This document shows, one piece after another, positions 29,687-38,947 of a stretch of 64,000 nucleotides of DNA. Source of the DNA: Pseudomonas wuhanensis (GTDB lineage: Bacteria > Pseudomonadota > Gammaproteobacteria > Pseudomonadales > Pseudomonadaceae). The position numbers and the translations under genes are program-made. Position 1 is the stretch's first letter, and the number at the start of each line of letters is the position of its first letter. The DNA lies in the NCBI RefSeq assembly GCF_030687395.1, contig NZ_CP117430.1:2232001-2296000 (forward strand). The letters are read 5' to 3'. Under the pieces are notes generated by a model. The model was not told the DNA's origin. It did not search any database and saw only the letters and a list, made by a program, of their open reading frames with translations.

Positions 29687-30226
29687 TTACTTCTTCAGGT
29701 CTTCCGCGCCCTGCAGGGGCTCATCACCGAGCAACAGATCCTTGGCATGGCTGACCTGTTCTTCTTCGAACATGCGCCAGATTTTGTCATCCTGAACACC
29801 CAGCAACTCAACGAAACGGCGACCTTCAATCTTGTCGCTCAACTGGCCGATATAGCGGCCCTGTTCAGTTTCGCTGCGGGCCAGGGTGATCTTGCGATCC
29901 TTCTCCGGCTGGGTCGGCGAAATCAGGTTCAGTTCAAGGGTTTTCGGCTGGCTGTTGCCGCTCAGGCGCAGGTCAACTTCGCCGGTCACGTCATCCAGGT
30001 GCACGCTGGCACGCAGTTGCAGGGTCTGGGCCAGCAGTTCGCGATCCAGAGAACGGTTGATGCCCTTGCCGGCCTCGTAATAGTTGTCGTTGACCAGGTT
30101 GTCCGGGTTGTTCACCGCGATGGTCACCATCGACAGGGTCAAGGTCACCGAGCAGGCCAGGATGGCGATGATGATCCACGGCCAAAGGTGCTTGTACCAG
30201 GGACTTGCGGCAGTTGCTGCGGGCAT
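29687..30226 (-). CDS. ccoH: cbb3 oxidase assembly protein CcoH (FixH)
   Basis: The 179-residue protein has one membrane helix near the N terminus (WPWIIIAILACSVTLTLSMVT), followed by the FixH motif NNPDNLVNDNYYEAGKGIN and a periplasmic beta-rich domain. CcoH takes part in assembly of cbb3 oxidase and stays with the complex in some bacteria. The start at 30226 follows GAGAAG; an in-frame ATG at 30241 overlaps ccoG. It lies between ccoG and ccoI. Confidence 0.94.
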   Translation of the reverse strand: MPAATAASPWYKHLWPWIIIAILACSVTLTLSMVTIAVNNPDNLVNDNYYEAGKGINRSLDRELLAQTLQLRASVHLDDVTGEVDLRLSGNSQPKTLELNLISPTQPEKDRKITLARSETEQGRYIGQLSDKIEGRRFVELLGVQDDKIWRMFEEEQVSHAKDLLLGDEPLQGAEDLKK

Positions 30227-30237
30227 GATCACTTCTC

Positions 30238-31656
30238 TCAACGAATTTGTGGGCCGATGAATCGGCTCTTGGCTTCAACGTGGACGTTGGCGTCATCGGC
30301 ATCCTTGAGGATGAATGTCACCTCGTTGGTGCTCGACGGCAGTTGTTCCGGTGCGCTGGACAGTTCGACCGGCTGACTGAAAATCTCCCCGGCGGCGACC
30401 TTGATCTCGCGCTTGCCTTGTAGCTTGAGGTCCGGCAGGCCAGTGGCTTCCAGCACATACGTGTGGTCGTGCTGGTCCTTGTTCATGATCTTCAGGCTGT
30501 AGACGTTTTCGATCCGGCCTTCGGCGTTCTCGCGGTACAACACGCGGTCTTTACTGACATCGAAGCCGACCAGCGAGCGCATGAAGAATGCAGTCACCAG
30601 CAACGCGATCATCGCCAATAGCACCGTGGCATAGCCGATCAGGCGTGGACGCAGTTTATGGGTTTTTTGCCCCGACAGGTTGTGCTCGGTGGTGTAGCTG
30701 ATCAGGCCGCGTGGGTAATCCATCTTGTCCATGATGCTGTCGCAGGCGTCGATGCACGCCGCGCAGCCGATGCATTCGACTTGCAGGCCGTCGCGGATGT
30801 CGATACCGGTGGGGCAGACCTGGACGCACATGGTGCAGTCGATGCAATCACCCAGGCCCTGAGCCTTGTAGTCGATGCCTTTCTTGCGCGGGCCACGGCT
30901 TTCGCCACGGCGCGGGTCGTAGGAAACGATCAGCGTGTCCTTGTCGAACATCACGCTCTGGAAGCGTGCGTACGGGCACATGTAAATGCACACCTGCTCA
31001 CGCAACCAGCCAGCGTTGCCGTAAGTGGCGAGGGTGAAGAAACCGACCCAGAAATACGACCAGCCATCGGCTTGGCCGGTGAAGAAATCGAGCACCAGTT
31101 CGCGAATCGGTGAGAAGTAGCCGACGAAAGTCATGCCGGTCACGAAACCAATCAGCAGCCACATTGTGTGCTTGCTGAATTTACGCACGAACTTGGTGGC
31201 GCTCATCGGCGCCTTGTCGAGCTTGATGCGCTGGTTGCGGTCACCTTCGGTGACTTTTTCGCACCACATGAAGATCCAGGTCCAGACGCTCTGCGGGCAG
31301 GTGTAGCCGCACCAGACCCGACCGGCATACACGGTGATGAAGAACAGGCCGAAGGCGCTGATGATCAGAATGCCTGAGAGCAGGATGAAATCCTGAGGCC
31401 AGAAGGTCGCGCCAAAAATGAAGAACTTACGCTCCGGCAGGTTCCACCAGACAGCCTGATGACCGCCCCAGTTCAGCCACACCGTGCCGAAATACAGCAG
31501 AAACAGCCCGGCACCGCCAATCATCCGCAGATTGCGGAACAGGCCGGTGAAGGCGCGGGTGTAGATTTTTTCTCGAGAGGCGTAGAGGTCGACGCTGTTG
31601 TTCGCGTTCTTGGCAGGCGGAGTAACGTCGTGTACCGGAATCTGATTGCTCATCAT
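30238..31656 (-). CDS. ccoG: cbb3 oxidase accessory ferredoxin-like protein CcoG (FixG)
   Basis: This 472-residue protein has about five membrane helices, a CxxxC-like pair in WCGYTCPQSVW, and two ferredoxin-type 4Fe-4S motifs (CIDCTMCVQVCPTGID; CIGCAACIDACDSIMD). An Ig-like periplasmic domain closes the C terminus. CcoG reduces copper during cbb3 assembly. Two ATGs stand in tandem at 31656 and 31653; either may be used. No Anr box was seen upstream. Confidence 0.95.
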   Translation of the reverse strand: MMSNQIPVHDVTPPAKNANNSVDLYASREKIYTRAFTGLFRNLRMIGGAGLFLLYFGTVWLNWGGHQAVWWNLPERKFFIFGATFWPQDFILLSGILIISAFGLFFITVYAGRVWCGYTCPQSVWTWIFMWCEKVTEGDRNQRIKLDKAPMSATKFVRKFSKHTMWLLIGFVTGMTFVGYFSPIRELVLDFFTGQADGWSYFWVGFFTLATYGNAGWLREQVCIYMCPYARFQSVMFDKDTLIVSYDPRRGESRGPRKKGIDYKAQGLGDCIDCTMCVQVCPTGIDIRDGLQVECIGCAACIDACDSIMDKMDYPRGLISYTTEHNLSGQKTHKLRPRLIGYATVLLAMIALLVTAFFMRSLVGFDVSKDRVLYRENAEGRIENVYSLKIMNKDQHDHTYVLEATGLPDLKLQGKREIKVAAGEIFSQPVELSSAPEQLPSSTNEVTFILKDADDANVHVEAKSRFIGPQIR

Positions 31657-31859
31657 TGCATCCCACGGCAGTGGAAAAATGCCCCGGTCAGTACGTGCCG
31701 ACCGCGGTCAAAAAGAGGTGTTGCAGTGGCGCAATGATACGCCTGTAGCTCTAGCTCAAGGGTGCGACCTTTGGTCGCGTTGGGGGGAATCAATTGATGG
31801 TGTAATGACTTGAATCAATTGACTTGTGAAGTATGGACGTTTTTGCAGGAGCGGCGAAC

Positions 31860-32203
31860 TCATTCGTCCCATGGATTGATCAGTGCGACACCGCTGGATT
31901 GAAAATCGCTGATGTTTCGGGTGACTACCGTAAGGCCATGAATCAGTGCAGTCGCTGCGATCAGGGCGTCGCTTTCATTGGCAACATGCAAGCTGGCACA
32001 ACGCAGTGCTACGGCGGCATCGACCGGCAAGATTCTGGCATCGAAAGCCGGCATGACATGGCGCTTCAGCCAGGTGCGCAATACCTTCCCCTGAGCGGGA
32101 TCACGACGCTCCATTCGAAGCACCCCGCCTCCAGTTCCTTCAAAGTAACGGCCGAAATAAACAGGCGTGGCGCGATGATATTTTTTGCCTGGCAGTGATG
32201 CAT
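31860..32203 (-). pseudogene. vapC-type PIN-domain toxin remnant (truncated, frameshifted)
   Basis: Residues MERRDPAQGKVLRTWL...DALIAATALIHGLTVVTRNISDF...NPW in the frame from 32123 match the C-terminal part of VapC-type PIN ribonucleases, including the acidic residue in ESDALIAATA. Just upstream, the other frame from an ATG at 32203 reads LFISAVTLKELEAG, the preceding part of the same family. A single base lost in the G run at about 32123-32126 would explain the shift. The N-terminal LDTNVISE region with the first catalytic Asp is missing, and a stop lies in frame upstream. No antitoxin gene is adjacent. I conclude it is inactive. Confidence 0.78.
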
Positions 32204-32355
32204 CTGGCTATCTCCGATAGCGCACTAATGAGATCGCAGGAAACATGAACTATTGATATTGAAGCGATAGACATTTGTGTTAATTTTTAAGTTGTCATAA
32301 CTTGCTCGGACAGGGCGGCGTGTCTTGTATCTAACTTCAATAGAGATGGATTTCT

Positions 32356-33372
32356 ATGTTTCTTGATAAAAAAGTCAATGCGCTGTTGGGCGTTTTGTTA
32401 TGTGTTGCTACGTTTGGTGTACATGCGACAGACAATTATTTGCCCCGGTATTTAGTGTTTGCCTCGGATCCTCAGTACCCGTGGACTGAAAGTTCCGACC
32501 ATGGGTGGGATGAAACAACCTCGGACAAAGAGCAGCGTTCAAAGTGGTTGATTGAGACCCAATACTCCGATGTCGCCAGCTTCAGGCGTAATCACTCTGT
32601 TGACCCGGCGCACATTCCGGTCATGGTTAACGGCGACATGACCGCTTTCGGTCACGGCTACCAGCGCGACATGACCCGCTCGATACTGGAAAAGCAACTG
32701 GGGGGTATTTATGACTATGGGCTGGGGAATCATGACTATGAAAACAACGTCGATGATTGTTTTCTGAATAACTGTGCGGCCGGCAGTATTGTTGATTTCA
32801 AGGATCGTTACTTGGGTAAGTTGACGACGCTGGATGTGCGGATGTCGGATGAAGGTGCTGTTAAAAAAGGTGTTTTTGGTAGTCTTGCTTATTCCAGGGA
32901 CTTTGGCGATGTACACATTGTTCAATTGCATAATGAGCCCACCTATACCACTGCGTTTACCGCCTGGAATTGGGGAGTGCCCACGGGTTACCAGGTTTCC
33001 GAGTCTCTGGATTGGCTGGAGGAAGATTTAAAGCGCGCACGTGAGAGTGCAAAGATCATTCTTCTGAATATGCACAAGCCGGATAGCTGGAAAGGCAGTG
33101 CCGAACAGATTGCCCGGTTCAAGGCGATCATCGAGCGATACAAGGTGACGGCGGTGTTTGCCGGGCATTTGCATACCGAGCCCGGGAGCTATTACGGATG
33201 GAGCAAACGGGATTACTTCGGGGATGTGCCGGTATTCTTGAGCGGTGGGGCGTCGAACCAGTCCTACCTGATCGCCGATGTGTCCACGGATCGCAAAACG
33301 TTGAAGGTGTTTCAGGTCAACCAGAATAACTGGCCAAGCCGCAAAGAGATCCAGACGGTTGAGGTTCGATAA
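32356..33372 (+). CDS. Secreted calcineurin-like metallophosphoesterase with DPQ motif
   Basis: The 338-residue protein has an N-terminal signal peptide (LGVLLCVATFGVHA, probable cleavage before TDN) and a calcineurin-like fold. Motifs in order are SDPQ at 37-40, NGDM at 92-95, GNHDYE from about 124, NMHKP and FAGHLHTE. The first motif is normally DxH; here it is DPQ, so one metal ligand differs. Codon use is more AT-rich than the neighbours, and the upstream DNA is AT-rich, which suggests acquisition by transfer. The substrate is unknown; the protein is probably periplasmic or exported. A strong terminator follows. Confidence 0.85.
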   Translation: MFLDKKVNALLGVLLCVATFGVHATDNYLPRYLVFASDPQYPWTESSDHGWDETTSDKEQRSKWLIETQYSDVASFRRNHSVDPAHIPVMVNGDMTAFGHGYQRDMTRSILEKQLGGIYDYGLGNHDYENNVDDCFLNNCAAGSIVDFKDRYLGKLTTLDVRMSDEGAVKKGVFGSLAYSRDFGDVHIVQLHNEPTYTTAFTAWNWGVPTGYQVSESLDWLEEDLKRARESAKIILLNMHKPDSWKGSAEQIARFKAIIERYKVTAVFAGHLHTEPGSYYGWSKRDYFGDVPVFLSGGASNQSYLIADVSTDRKTLKVFQVNQNNWPSRKEIQTVEVR

Positions 33373-33396
33373 TCTGCGATTATCCAGTTGAAACGA

Positions 33397-33428
33397 AAAC
33401 GGCCCCGTCATCTGACGGGGCCGTTTTT
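33397..33428. terminator. Bidirectional terminator between the phosphoesterase gene and ccoP1
   Basis: AAACGGCCCCGTCA, a 2-base loop and TGACGGGGCCGTTTTTT form a perfect hairpin with A and T tails, so it can end both convergent transcripts. Confidence 0.92.
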
Positions 33429-33448
33429 TGTTACATCAAGCGTTTGCC

Positions 33449-34432
33449 TTACTGGGCGTCCGCCACGGGCGCTTTCTCACCGTGAGACAGGCTGTAGACG
33501 TAAGCGGCCAGCAGGTGAACCTTGTCGTTGCCTTGCAGCTGTTCTTGCGCAGGCATCTGGCCCTGACGACCGTAACGGATGGTCTGCTGCAGTTGAGCGA
33601 AGCTCGAACCGTAGATGAACCCGGCCGGGTGGGTCAGGTCAGGGGCGCCCATCGCTGGCGTACCTTTGCCTGCCGGACCGTGGCACGCCACGCAGTTGGC
33701 AGCGAAGAGCTTTTGACCGGCAACCGGGTCAGCCTTGGCGCCTTCTGGTAGCTTGCGGCCATCCAGGTTGGTCAGCACGAACGCGGCAACGTCCGCAACG
33801 CCTTGCTCGCCGATCACTTCAGCCCAAGCCGGCATCACGGCGTGACGACCGCCCATGATGGTGGTCTTGATGGTTGCCGCTTCACCGCCCCAGCGCCAGT
33901 CGGCGTCGGTCAGGTTAGGGAAGCCATAGGCGCCTTTGGCGTCGGAACCGTGGCAGACCGAGCAGTTGGAGGCGAACAGGCGGCCACCCATCTTCAGGGC
34001 TTGCGGGTCTTTGGCGACTTCTTCGATCGGCATGGAAGCGAACTTGGCGAAGATCGGGCCGAACTTGGCGTCCGACCTGAGCATTTCCTTCTCCCATTCG
34101 TGAACGCCGGTCCAGCCGGTCTGGCCGTTGGCGAATGCGGTCTGCTTCTCGTTGTCGAGGTAGTTGTAACCCGGCAACAGGCCTTTCCAGTTACCCAGGC
34201 CCGGGTACAGCACCAAGTAGCCGAGGGCGAAGATGATGGTGCCCACGAACAGCATGAACCACCATTTCGGCAGCGGGTTGTCATACTCCTCGATCCCGTC
34301 GAAGGAGTGGCCGACCGTTTCATCGGTGGATTCGCTGCGCTGGCCCTTGCGGGTGGACAGCAGCAGCCAGGTCAGGGCGAAGATGGTGCCGAGACTGAGG
34401 ACTGTGACGTACAGACTCCAGAACGTAGTCAT
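33449..34432 (-). CDS. ccoP: cbb3-type cytochrome c oxidase diheme subunit CcoP (operon 1)
   Basis: CcoP is the diheme c-type electron entry subunit of cbb3 oxidase. The 327-residue protein has two N-terminal membrane helices ([42 protein letters not shown]) and two heme c sites in the periplasmic part (CSVCH and CVACH). It overlaps ccoQ by 4 bases (ATGA). It is 10 residues longer than the operon-2 copy, mainly from the [16 protein letters not shown] stretch missing from that copy. Confidence 0.96.
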   Translation of the reverse strand: MTTFWSLYVTVLSLGTIFALTWLLLSTRKGQRSESTDETVGHSFDGIEEYDNPLPKWWFMLFVGTIIFALGYLVLYPGLGNWKGLLPGYNYLDNEKQTAFANGQTGWTGVHEWEKEMLRSDAKFGPIFAKFASMPIEEVAKDPQALKMGGRLFASNCSVCHGSDAKGAYGFPNLTDADWRWGGEAATIKTTIMGGRHAVMPAWAEVIGEQGVADVAAFVLTNLDGRKLPEGAKADPVAGQKLFAANCVACHGPAGKGTPAMGAPDLTHPAGFIYGSSFAQLQQTIRYGRQGQMPAQEQLQGNDKVHLLAAYVYSLSHGEKAPVADAQ

Positions 34433-34614
34433 TCTTTGTTACTCCTAGAAGCTTGCTCGACGTGCTTGATGGCTTCGGGATCATCCGCGAAAGGCAGCAA
34501 GGTCGCGTCTTCAAACTCCGACTTGCGCTTGGGGCTGAACACCCATAGCGCCAGACCGATGAAGGCCACCATCACAACAACGGTGCCCAGGCCACGAATC
34601 ATCCCGATATCCAT
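34429..34614 (-). CDS. ccoQ: cbb3 oxidase subunit CcoQ (operon 1)
   Basis: This 61-residue membrane peptide has one helix ([22 protein letters not shown]) followed by a charged tail ([16 protein letters not shown]). CcoQ stabilises the oxidase complex. It lies 5 bases after ccoO and overlaps ccoP by 4 bases. Size, helix and order identify it. Confidence 0.94.
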   Translation of the reverse strand: MDIGMIRGLGTVVVMVAFIGLALWVFSPKRKSEFEDATLLPFADDPEAIKHVEQASRSNKE

Positions 34615-34619
34615 CTAAA

Positions 34620-35228
34620 TCACCGTTTGCTTTTGATGATGGTGCCCAGGCCTTGCAGATAGGCCACCAGCGCGTCCATTTCGGTTTTGCCCTTCACAGC
34701 ATCCTTGGCGCCGGCGATGTCTTCGTCGGTGTAAGGGACGCCGAGCGTGCGCAAGACTTCCATTTTCTTGGCGGTGTCTTTGCCGTCGAGCTTGTTTTCC
34801 ACGAGGAACGGGTAAGCCGGCATTTTCGACTCAGGCACTACGTTGCGCGGGTTGTACAAGTGCGCACGCTGCCAGTCATCGGAGTAACGACCGCCGACAC
34901 GGGCCAGGTCCGGACCGGTGCGCTTGGAACCCCACAGAAACGGGTGGTCCCAAACACTTTCGCCGGCGACCGAGTAGTGGCCGTAACGTTCGGTTTCAGC
35001 ACGGAACGGGCGGATCATCTGCGAGTGGCAGCCGACACAACCGTTGGCGATGTACACGTCGCGGCCTTCCAGTTCAAGGGCGGTGCGCGGCTTCATGCCC
35101 TCGACCGGCTTGTTGGTAACGTCCTGGAAAAACAGCGGAACGATTTGGGTCAGGCCGCCGACGCTGACGGCGATAACCATGAAGAAGGCCAGCAGGCCAA
35201 TATTCTTCTCGACTGCTTCATGCTTCAT
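34620..35228 (-). CDS. ccoO: cbb3 oxidase monoheme subunit CcoO (operon 1)
   Basis: The 202-residue subunit has one N-terminal helix and a single c-type heme site (CVGCHSQM), with the family motif [20 protein letters not shown]. It passes electrons from CcoP to CcoN. Its ATG overlaps the ccoN stop by one base (TGATG), so translation is coupled. Confidence 0.96.
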   Translation of the reverse strand: MKHEAVEKNIGLLAFFMVIAVSVGGLTQIVPLFFQDVTNKPVEGMKPRTALELEGRDVYIANGCVGCHSQMIRPFRAETERYGHYSVAGESVWDHPFLWGSKRTGPDLARVGGRYSDDWQRAHLYNPRNVVPESKMPAYPFLVENKLDGKDTAKKMEVLRTLGVPYTDEDIAGAKDAVKGKTEMDALVAYLQGLGTIIKSKR

Positions 35229-36670
35229 CAGTGAGCTCCAACTACAGCAATCTGTTCAGCAGCTTTGGCTTCAGCCGGGTTCGAGGCACGTACGGTACGC
35301 CATACGTTGTAGGCCATGAACAGCATGCCGCTGGCGAAGAACGCACCGCCCAGGGCGCGAACGATGAAACCAGGGTGGCTGGCTTGCAGCGCTTCGACGA
35401 ACGAGTAGGTGAGGGTGCCGTCGTCGTTGATTGCACGCCACATCAGGCCCTGGGTGATGCCGTTGACCCACATCGATGCGATGTACAGCACGGTACCGAT
35501 GGTCGCGAGCCAGAAGTGCGTGTTGATCAGGCCGGTGCTGTGCATCTGTGCACGGCCGAACAGTTTCGGGATCATGTGGTAGATCGCGCCAATCGAAATC
35601 ATCGCTACCCAGCCAAGAGCGCCGGCGTGTACGTGGCCGATGGTCCAGTCGGTGTAGTGCGAGAGCGAGTTGACGGTCTTGATGGCCATCATCGGGCCTT
35701 CGAAGGTCGACATGCCGTAGAACGCCAGCGATACCACGAGGAAGCGCAGGATCGGGTCGGTGCGCAGCTTATGCCAGGCGCCCGACAGGGTCATCATGCC
35801 GTTGATCATGCCGCCCCAGCTTGGTGCCAGCAGGATGATCGACATCGCCATGCCCAGGGACTGAGCCCAGTCCGGCAGTGCGGTGTAGTGCAGGTGGTGC
35901 GGACCGGCCCAGATGTACAGGGTGATCAGCGCCCAGAAGTGCACGATCGACAGACGATAAGAGTAGATCGGACGCTCGGCCTGCTTCGGAACGAAGTAGT
36001 ACATCATCCCCAGGAAGCCGGTGGTCAGGAAGAAGCCCACGGCGTTGTGGCCGTACCACCACTGGATCATCGCATCAGTCGCCCCCGAATAAGCCGAGTA
36101 GGACTTGAAGAAACTGACTGGCAGGGACGCGTGGTTGACGATGTGCAGCATCGCGGTCACGACGATGAAGGCACCGTAGAACCAGTTACCGACATAGATG
36201 TGCTTGGTCTTGCGCTTGACGATGGTGCCGAAGAACACCAGACCGTAGGTGACCCAGACGATGGCCAGCAGAATAGCCAGGGGCCATTCCAGTTCCGCGT
36301 ATTCCTTGGTGGTGGTGAAACCCATCGGCAAGGTAACGATCGCGCCGACGATCACCGCTTGCCAACCCCAGAAGGTGAAGGCCGCGAGGCTGTCGGAAAT
36401 CAGTCGCGTTTGGCAGGTTCGCTGCACGACGTAATAGGAAGTGGCAAACAGAGCACAACCACCGAAGGCGAAAATCACCAGGTTGGTGTGCAGCGGGCGC
36501 AGGCGTCCAAAGCTCGTCCATGCCAGACCGAAGTTCAACTCCGGCCAGACCAGTTGCGAGGCGATGAAGACACCGAGCCCCATGCCAAGGATCCCCCAGA
36601 CCACCGTCATGATGGCGAACTGGCGGACTACCTTATAGTTATAAGCAGTCGGACTGATTGCTGTGCTCAT
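35228..36670 (-). CDS. ccoN: cbb3 oxidase catalytic subunit CcoN (operon 1)
   Basis: CcoN is the catalytic heme-copper subunit that reduces oxygen and pumps protons. The 480-residue protein has about twelve membrane helices, and contains [29 protein letters not shown] (copper-binding His pair) and [15 protein letters not shown] (heme ligands). I chose 36670 because [15 protein letters not shown] is the family start; the frame runs on to 36835 through the promoter region. The position next to ccoG matches the operon that in P. aeruginosa is made constitutively; that equivalence is inference. Confidence 0.96.
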   Translation of the reverse strand: MSTAISPTAYNYKVVRQFAIMTVVWGILGMGLGVFIASQLVWPELNFGLAWTSFGRLRPLHTNLVIFAFGGCALFATSYYVVQRTCQTRLISDSLAAFTFWGWQAVIVGAIVTLPMGFTTTKEYAELEWPLAILLAIVWVTYGLVFFGTIVKRKTKHIYVGNWFYGAFIVVTAMLHIVNHASLPVSFFKSYSAYSGATDAMIQWWYGHNAVGFFLTTGFLGMMYYFVPKQAERPIYSYRLSIVHFWALITLYIWAGPHHLHYTALPDWAQSLGMAMSIILLAPSWGGMINGMMTLSGAWHKLRTDPILRFLVVSLAFYGMSTFEGPMMAIKTVNSLSHYTDWTIGHVHAGALGWVAMISIGAIYHMIPKLFGRAQMHSTGLINTHFWLATIGTVLYIASMWVNGITQGLMWRAINDDGTLTYSFVEALQASHPGFIVRALGGAFFASGMLFMAYNVWRTVRASNPAEAKAAEQIAVVGAH

Positions 36671-37153
36671 TCTAAGGTTCCACGGTTTGGGTGTTTTATT
36701 AGGAGTAAAAATCGGCCGCAAGTATGTAGAAAGCGGGGGGTCATTGCAACGCGCCATGACGTGGGTCAATGCTTTCAAAAGCTGATTCTGCGGCCTTTCC
36801 ATGCGCTGCGTAAGGACAAAATTGCCCTCGGACAAAATGTCGCAACGAATGAAAGAGGCGAGGGGTTCAGGTCAGTTGTAACGGGGTATGTTCAAACACG
36901 ACGATCGGGTAACAGAGGGCAATGGGGACGATAGCCGGTGTCTACCAGCCTTTGCGGCCTGTCATCGAGCAAATTCGTCGAACACATCGGGTTGAATCGA
37001 CCTGGAACCGGCGCTGGTCAGCACACATCGCAGGAAAGCTTAGACCTGAATCCGGTGAACCGAAAGGAAGACCATGGGAGGGTGCGACAATGCGTCGCAA
37101 AGGGGCAGGGAACTGCCGCATCCGGGTGAATGCGGCAGCAGAGCGGACGAGAT
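36671..37153. other. Promoter region of cco operon 1
   Basis: No gene is supported in these 483 bases. At 36756-36769 there is a poor Anr-like site (ATGAC-GTGG-GTCAA) that departs from the consensus in several places. A hairpin that may end operon 2 is at 37113-37138. I see no strong -35/-10 pair by eye. Confidence 0.6.
37113..37138 (-). terminator. Hairpin after ccoP of operon 2
   Basis: CTGCCGCAT and ATGCGGCAG form a 9-base stem with an 8-base loop, 16 bases beyond the ccoP stop on the minus strand. There is no T-run, so it may attenuate or protect the transcript rather than end it. Confidence 0.5.
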
Positions 37154-38107
37154 TTATTCGCTTTTGCCTTCAGCCTGTAAACGCTCGGTGCTCAGACTTT
37201 GAGACAGGCTGTACACGTAAGCGGCCAGCAATTGCACCTTGTCGTTGCCGAGCAGTTCATTCTGCGCCGGCATATGGCCCTGGCGGCCATGACGAATCGT
37301 TTGTTCAAGCTGCGCCAGGCTTGTACCGTAGATAAATCCGGCCGGTTGCGTCAGATTCGGCGCTCCCATGGCTTCAGTGCCCTTGCCGTTTGCCCCATGA
37401 CAGGCTACGCAGGTGGTGCTGAATGCTTGCTGTCCAGCGTGCAGATCGGCTGTGCTGCCTTCCGGCAAGGGCAGGCCGGCCAGTTCATGACGCACATAAG
37501 CGGCGACGTTCTTCACGCCGGCGTCGCCGAGGATTTCTCCCCAAGCCGGCATCGCGGCCATGCGACCGCCCATGATTGTCGTTTTGATCATTTCGGCATC
37601 ACCGCCCCAGCGCCAGTTGCTGTCGGCCAGGTTAGGGAAGCCGAACGCGCCCTTGGCATCCGAGCCGTGGCACACCGAGCAATTGGATGCAAACAGGCGA
37701 CCGCCCATTTTCAGCGCTTGCGGGTCCTTGGCCACTTCTTCCACTGGCATGGCAGCAAATTTGGCGAAGATCGGCCCGAACTTCGCGTCAGCCTTGTTCA
37801 TTTCCTTTTCCCATTCGTGGACACCGGTCCAGCCGTTCTCATAACCGGGCAATATGCCTTTCCAGTTGCCAAGGCCCGGGTAAAGCACCAGATAGCCGAC
37901 GGCAAATACCAAGGTTGCGGCGAACAGCATGAACCACCACTGCGGTAGCGGGTTGTCGTACTCCTCGATGCCGTCGAAGCTGTGGCCCATGGTCTGGTCG
38001 GTGCTGCCCTTGGTTTCCCCTCGGCGCGTACCGATCAGCAACCAGGTCAGGCCGATCAGGCTGCCGATGGTCAGTACGCAGATCCACGTACTCCAGAAGG
38101 TGGTCAT
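37154..38107 (-). CDS. ccoP: cbb3-type cytochrome c oxidase diheme subunit CcoP (operon 2)
   Basis: The 317-residue copy has the same two membrane helices and two heme c motifs (CSVCH, CVACH) as operon 1. The segment before [14 protein letters not shown] is shorter. I chose 38107, where [12 protein letters not shown] starts, because it overlaps ccoQ by 4 bases as in operon 1; the longer frame has no signal. It delivers electrons to CcoO and CcoN of the second oxidase. Confidence 0.95.
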   Translation of the reverse strand: MTTFWSTWICVLTIGSLIGLTWLLIGTRRGETKGSTDQTMGHSFDGIEEYDNPLPQWWFMLFAATLVFAVGYLVLYPGLGNWKGILPGYENGWTGVHEWEKEMNKADAKFGPIFAKFAAMPVEEVAKDPQALKMGGRLFASNCSVCHGSDAKGAFGFPNLADSNWRWGGDAEMIKTTIMGGRMAAMPAWGEILGDAGVKNVAAYVRHELAGLPLPEGSTADLHAGQQAFSTTCVACHGANGKGTEAMGAPNLTQPAGFIYGTSLAQLEQTIRHGRQGHMPAQNELLGNDKVQLLAAYVYSLSQSLSTERLQAEGKSE

Positions 38108-38325
38108 GACCGGGTACTCCTTGTGGCAGATTCTTGTGGGGTGCTGTTTTCCGATTGCGGCTCGTCGGCGAACGGCAGCAGGCGCGCTTCGGCAAATTCC
38201 GCATTTCGCTTGCCGTTGAATACCCACAGCGTCAGGCCGACGAAGGCCACGAACACCACGACCGTGCCCAGGCCGCGGATCATTCCACTGCTCATTTCGC
38301 TTACTATTTCAAAGGGTATGGACAT
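38104..38325 (-). CDS. ccoQ: cbb3 oxidase subunit CcoQ (operon 2)
   Basis: This 73-residue membrane peptide has one helix ([22 protein letters not shown]) and a tail that begins like the operon-1 copy, then diverges ([18 protein letters not shown]). A good ribosome site (AGAGGTGA) precedes the ATG at 38325, so the extra ten N-terminal residues are probably real. It lies 3 bases after ccoO. Confidence 0.92.
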   Translation of the reverse strand: MSIPFEIVSEMSSGMIRGLGTVVVFVAFVGLTLWVFNGKRNAEFAEARLLPFADEPQSENSTPQESATRSTRS

Positions 38326-38328
38326 GGC

Positions 38329-38937
38329 TCACCTCTTGCTCTTGATCGCAGTGCCGAGCACTTGCAGGTAGGCGACCAGCGCGTCCATTTCGGTTTTGCC
38401 CTGTAGCGAGGCGACCGAGCCTGCGATGTCTTCGTCGGTGTACGGCACGCCGAGGGTGCGCATGGCGCGGATCTTGGTTTCGGTGTGGCTGCTATCGACC
38501 TTGTTGTCGACCAGCCACGGGTAGGCCGGCATCTTCGATTCCGGCACCACGTTGCGCGGGTTGTACAAGTGCGCGCGGTGCCAGTCTTCGGAGTAGCGAC
38601 CGCCGACGCGCGCCAGATCCGGTCCGGTGCGCTTGGAGCCCCACAGGAACGGATGATCCCAGACACTTTCCCCGGCCACCGAGTAGTGGCCATAGCGCTC
38701 GGTCTCGGCGCGGAACGGGCGGATCATTTGCGAGTGGCAACCGACGCAGCCTTCACGGATGTAAATGTCGCGACCTTCCAGTTGCAGCGCGGTGTAGGGC
38801 TTCATGCCTTCCACCGGTTTATTGGTCACGTCCTGAAAGAACAGCGGGACGATCTGGGTCAGACCGCCAATGCTCACGGCGAACACCATCAGCAGCATCA
38901 GCAGGCCGACGTTTTTCTCGATTGTTTCGTGTTTCAT
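38329..38937 (-). CDS. ccoO: cbb3 oxidase monoheme subunit CcoO (operon 2)
   Basis: The 202-residue protein is nearly identical to the operon-1 copy in its middle ([20 protein letters not shown]) and differs mainly near the C terminus and in the EGC/NGC residue before the heme site. It carries one heme c. Ten bases separate it from ccoN, whereas in operon 1 the two genes overlap. Confidence 0.95.
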   Translation of the reverse strand: MKHETIEKNVGLLMLLMVFAVSIGGLTQIVPLFFQDVTNKPVEGMKPYTALQLEGRDIYIREGCVGCHSQMIRPFRAETERYGHYSVAGESVWDHPFLWGSKRTGPDLARVGGRYSEDWHRAHLYNPRNVVPESKMPAYPWLVDNKVDSSHTETKIRAMRTLGVPYTDEDIAGSVASLQGKTEMDALVAYLQVLGTAIKSKR

Positions 38938-38947
38938 GGCGGACTCC

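Noticed and set aside
36756..36769. Possible Anr box upstream of ccoN of operon 1 (ATGAC-GTGG-GTCAA)
   Set aside because: Several bases differ from TTGAT-N4-ATCAA. It is much weaker than the sites for hemN and operon 2.
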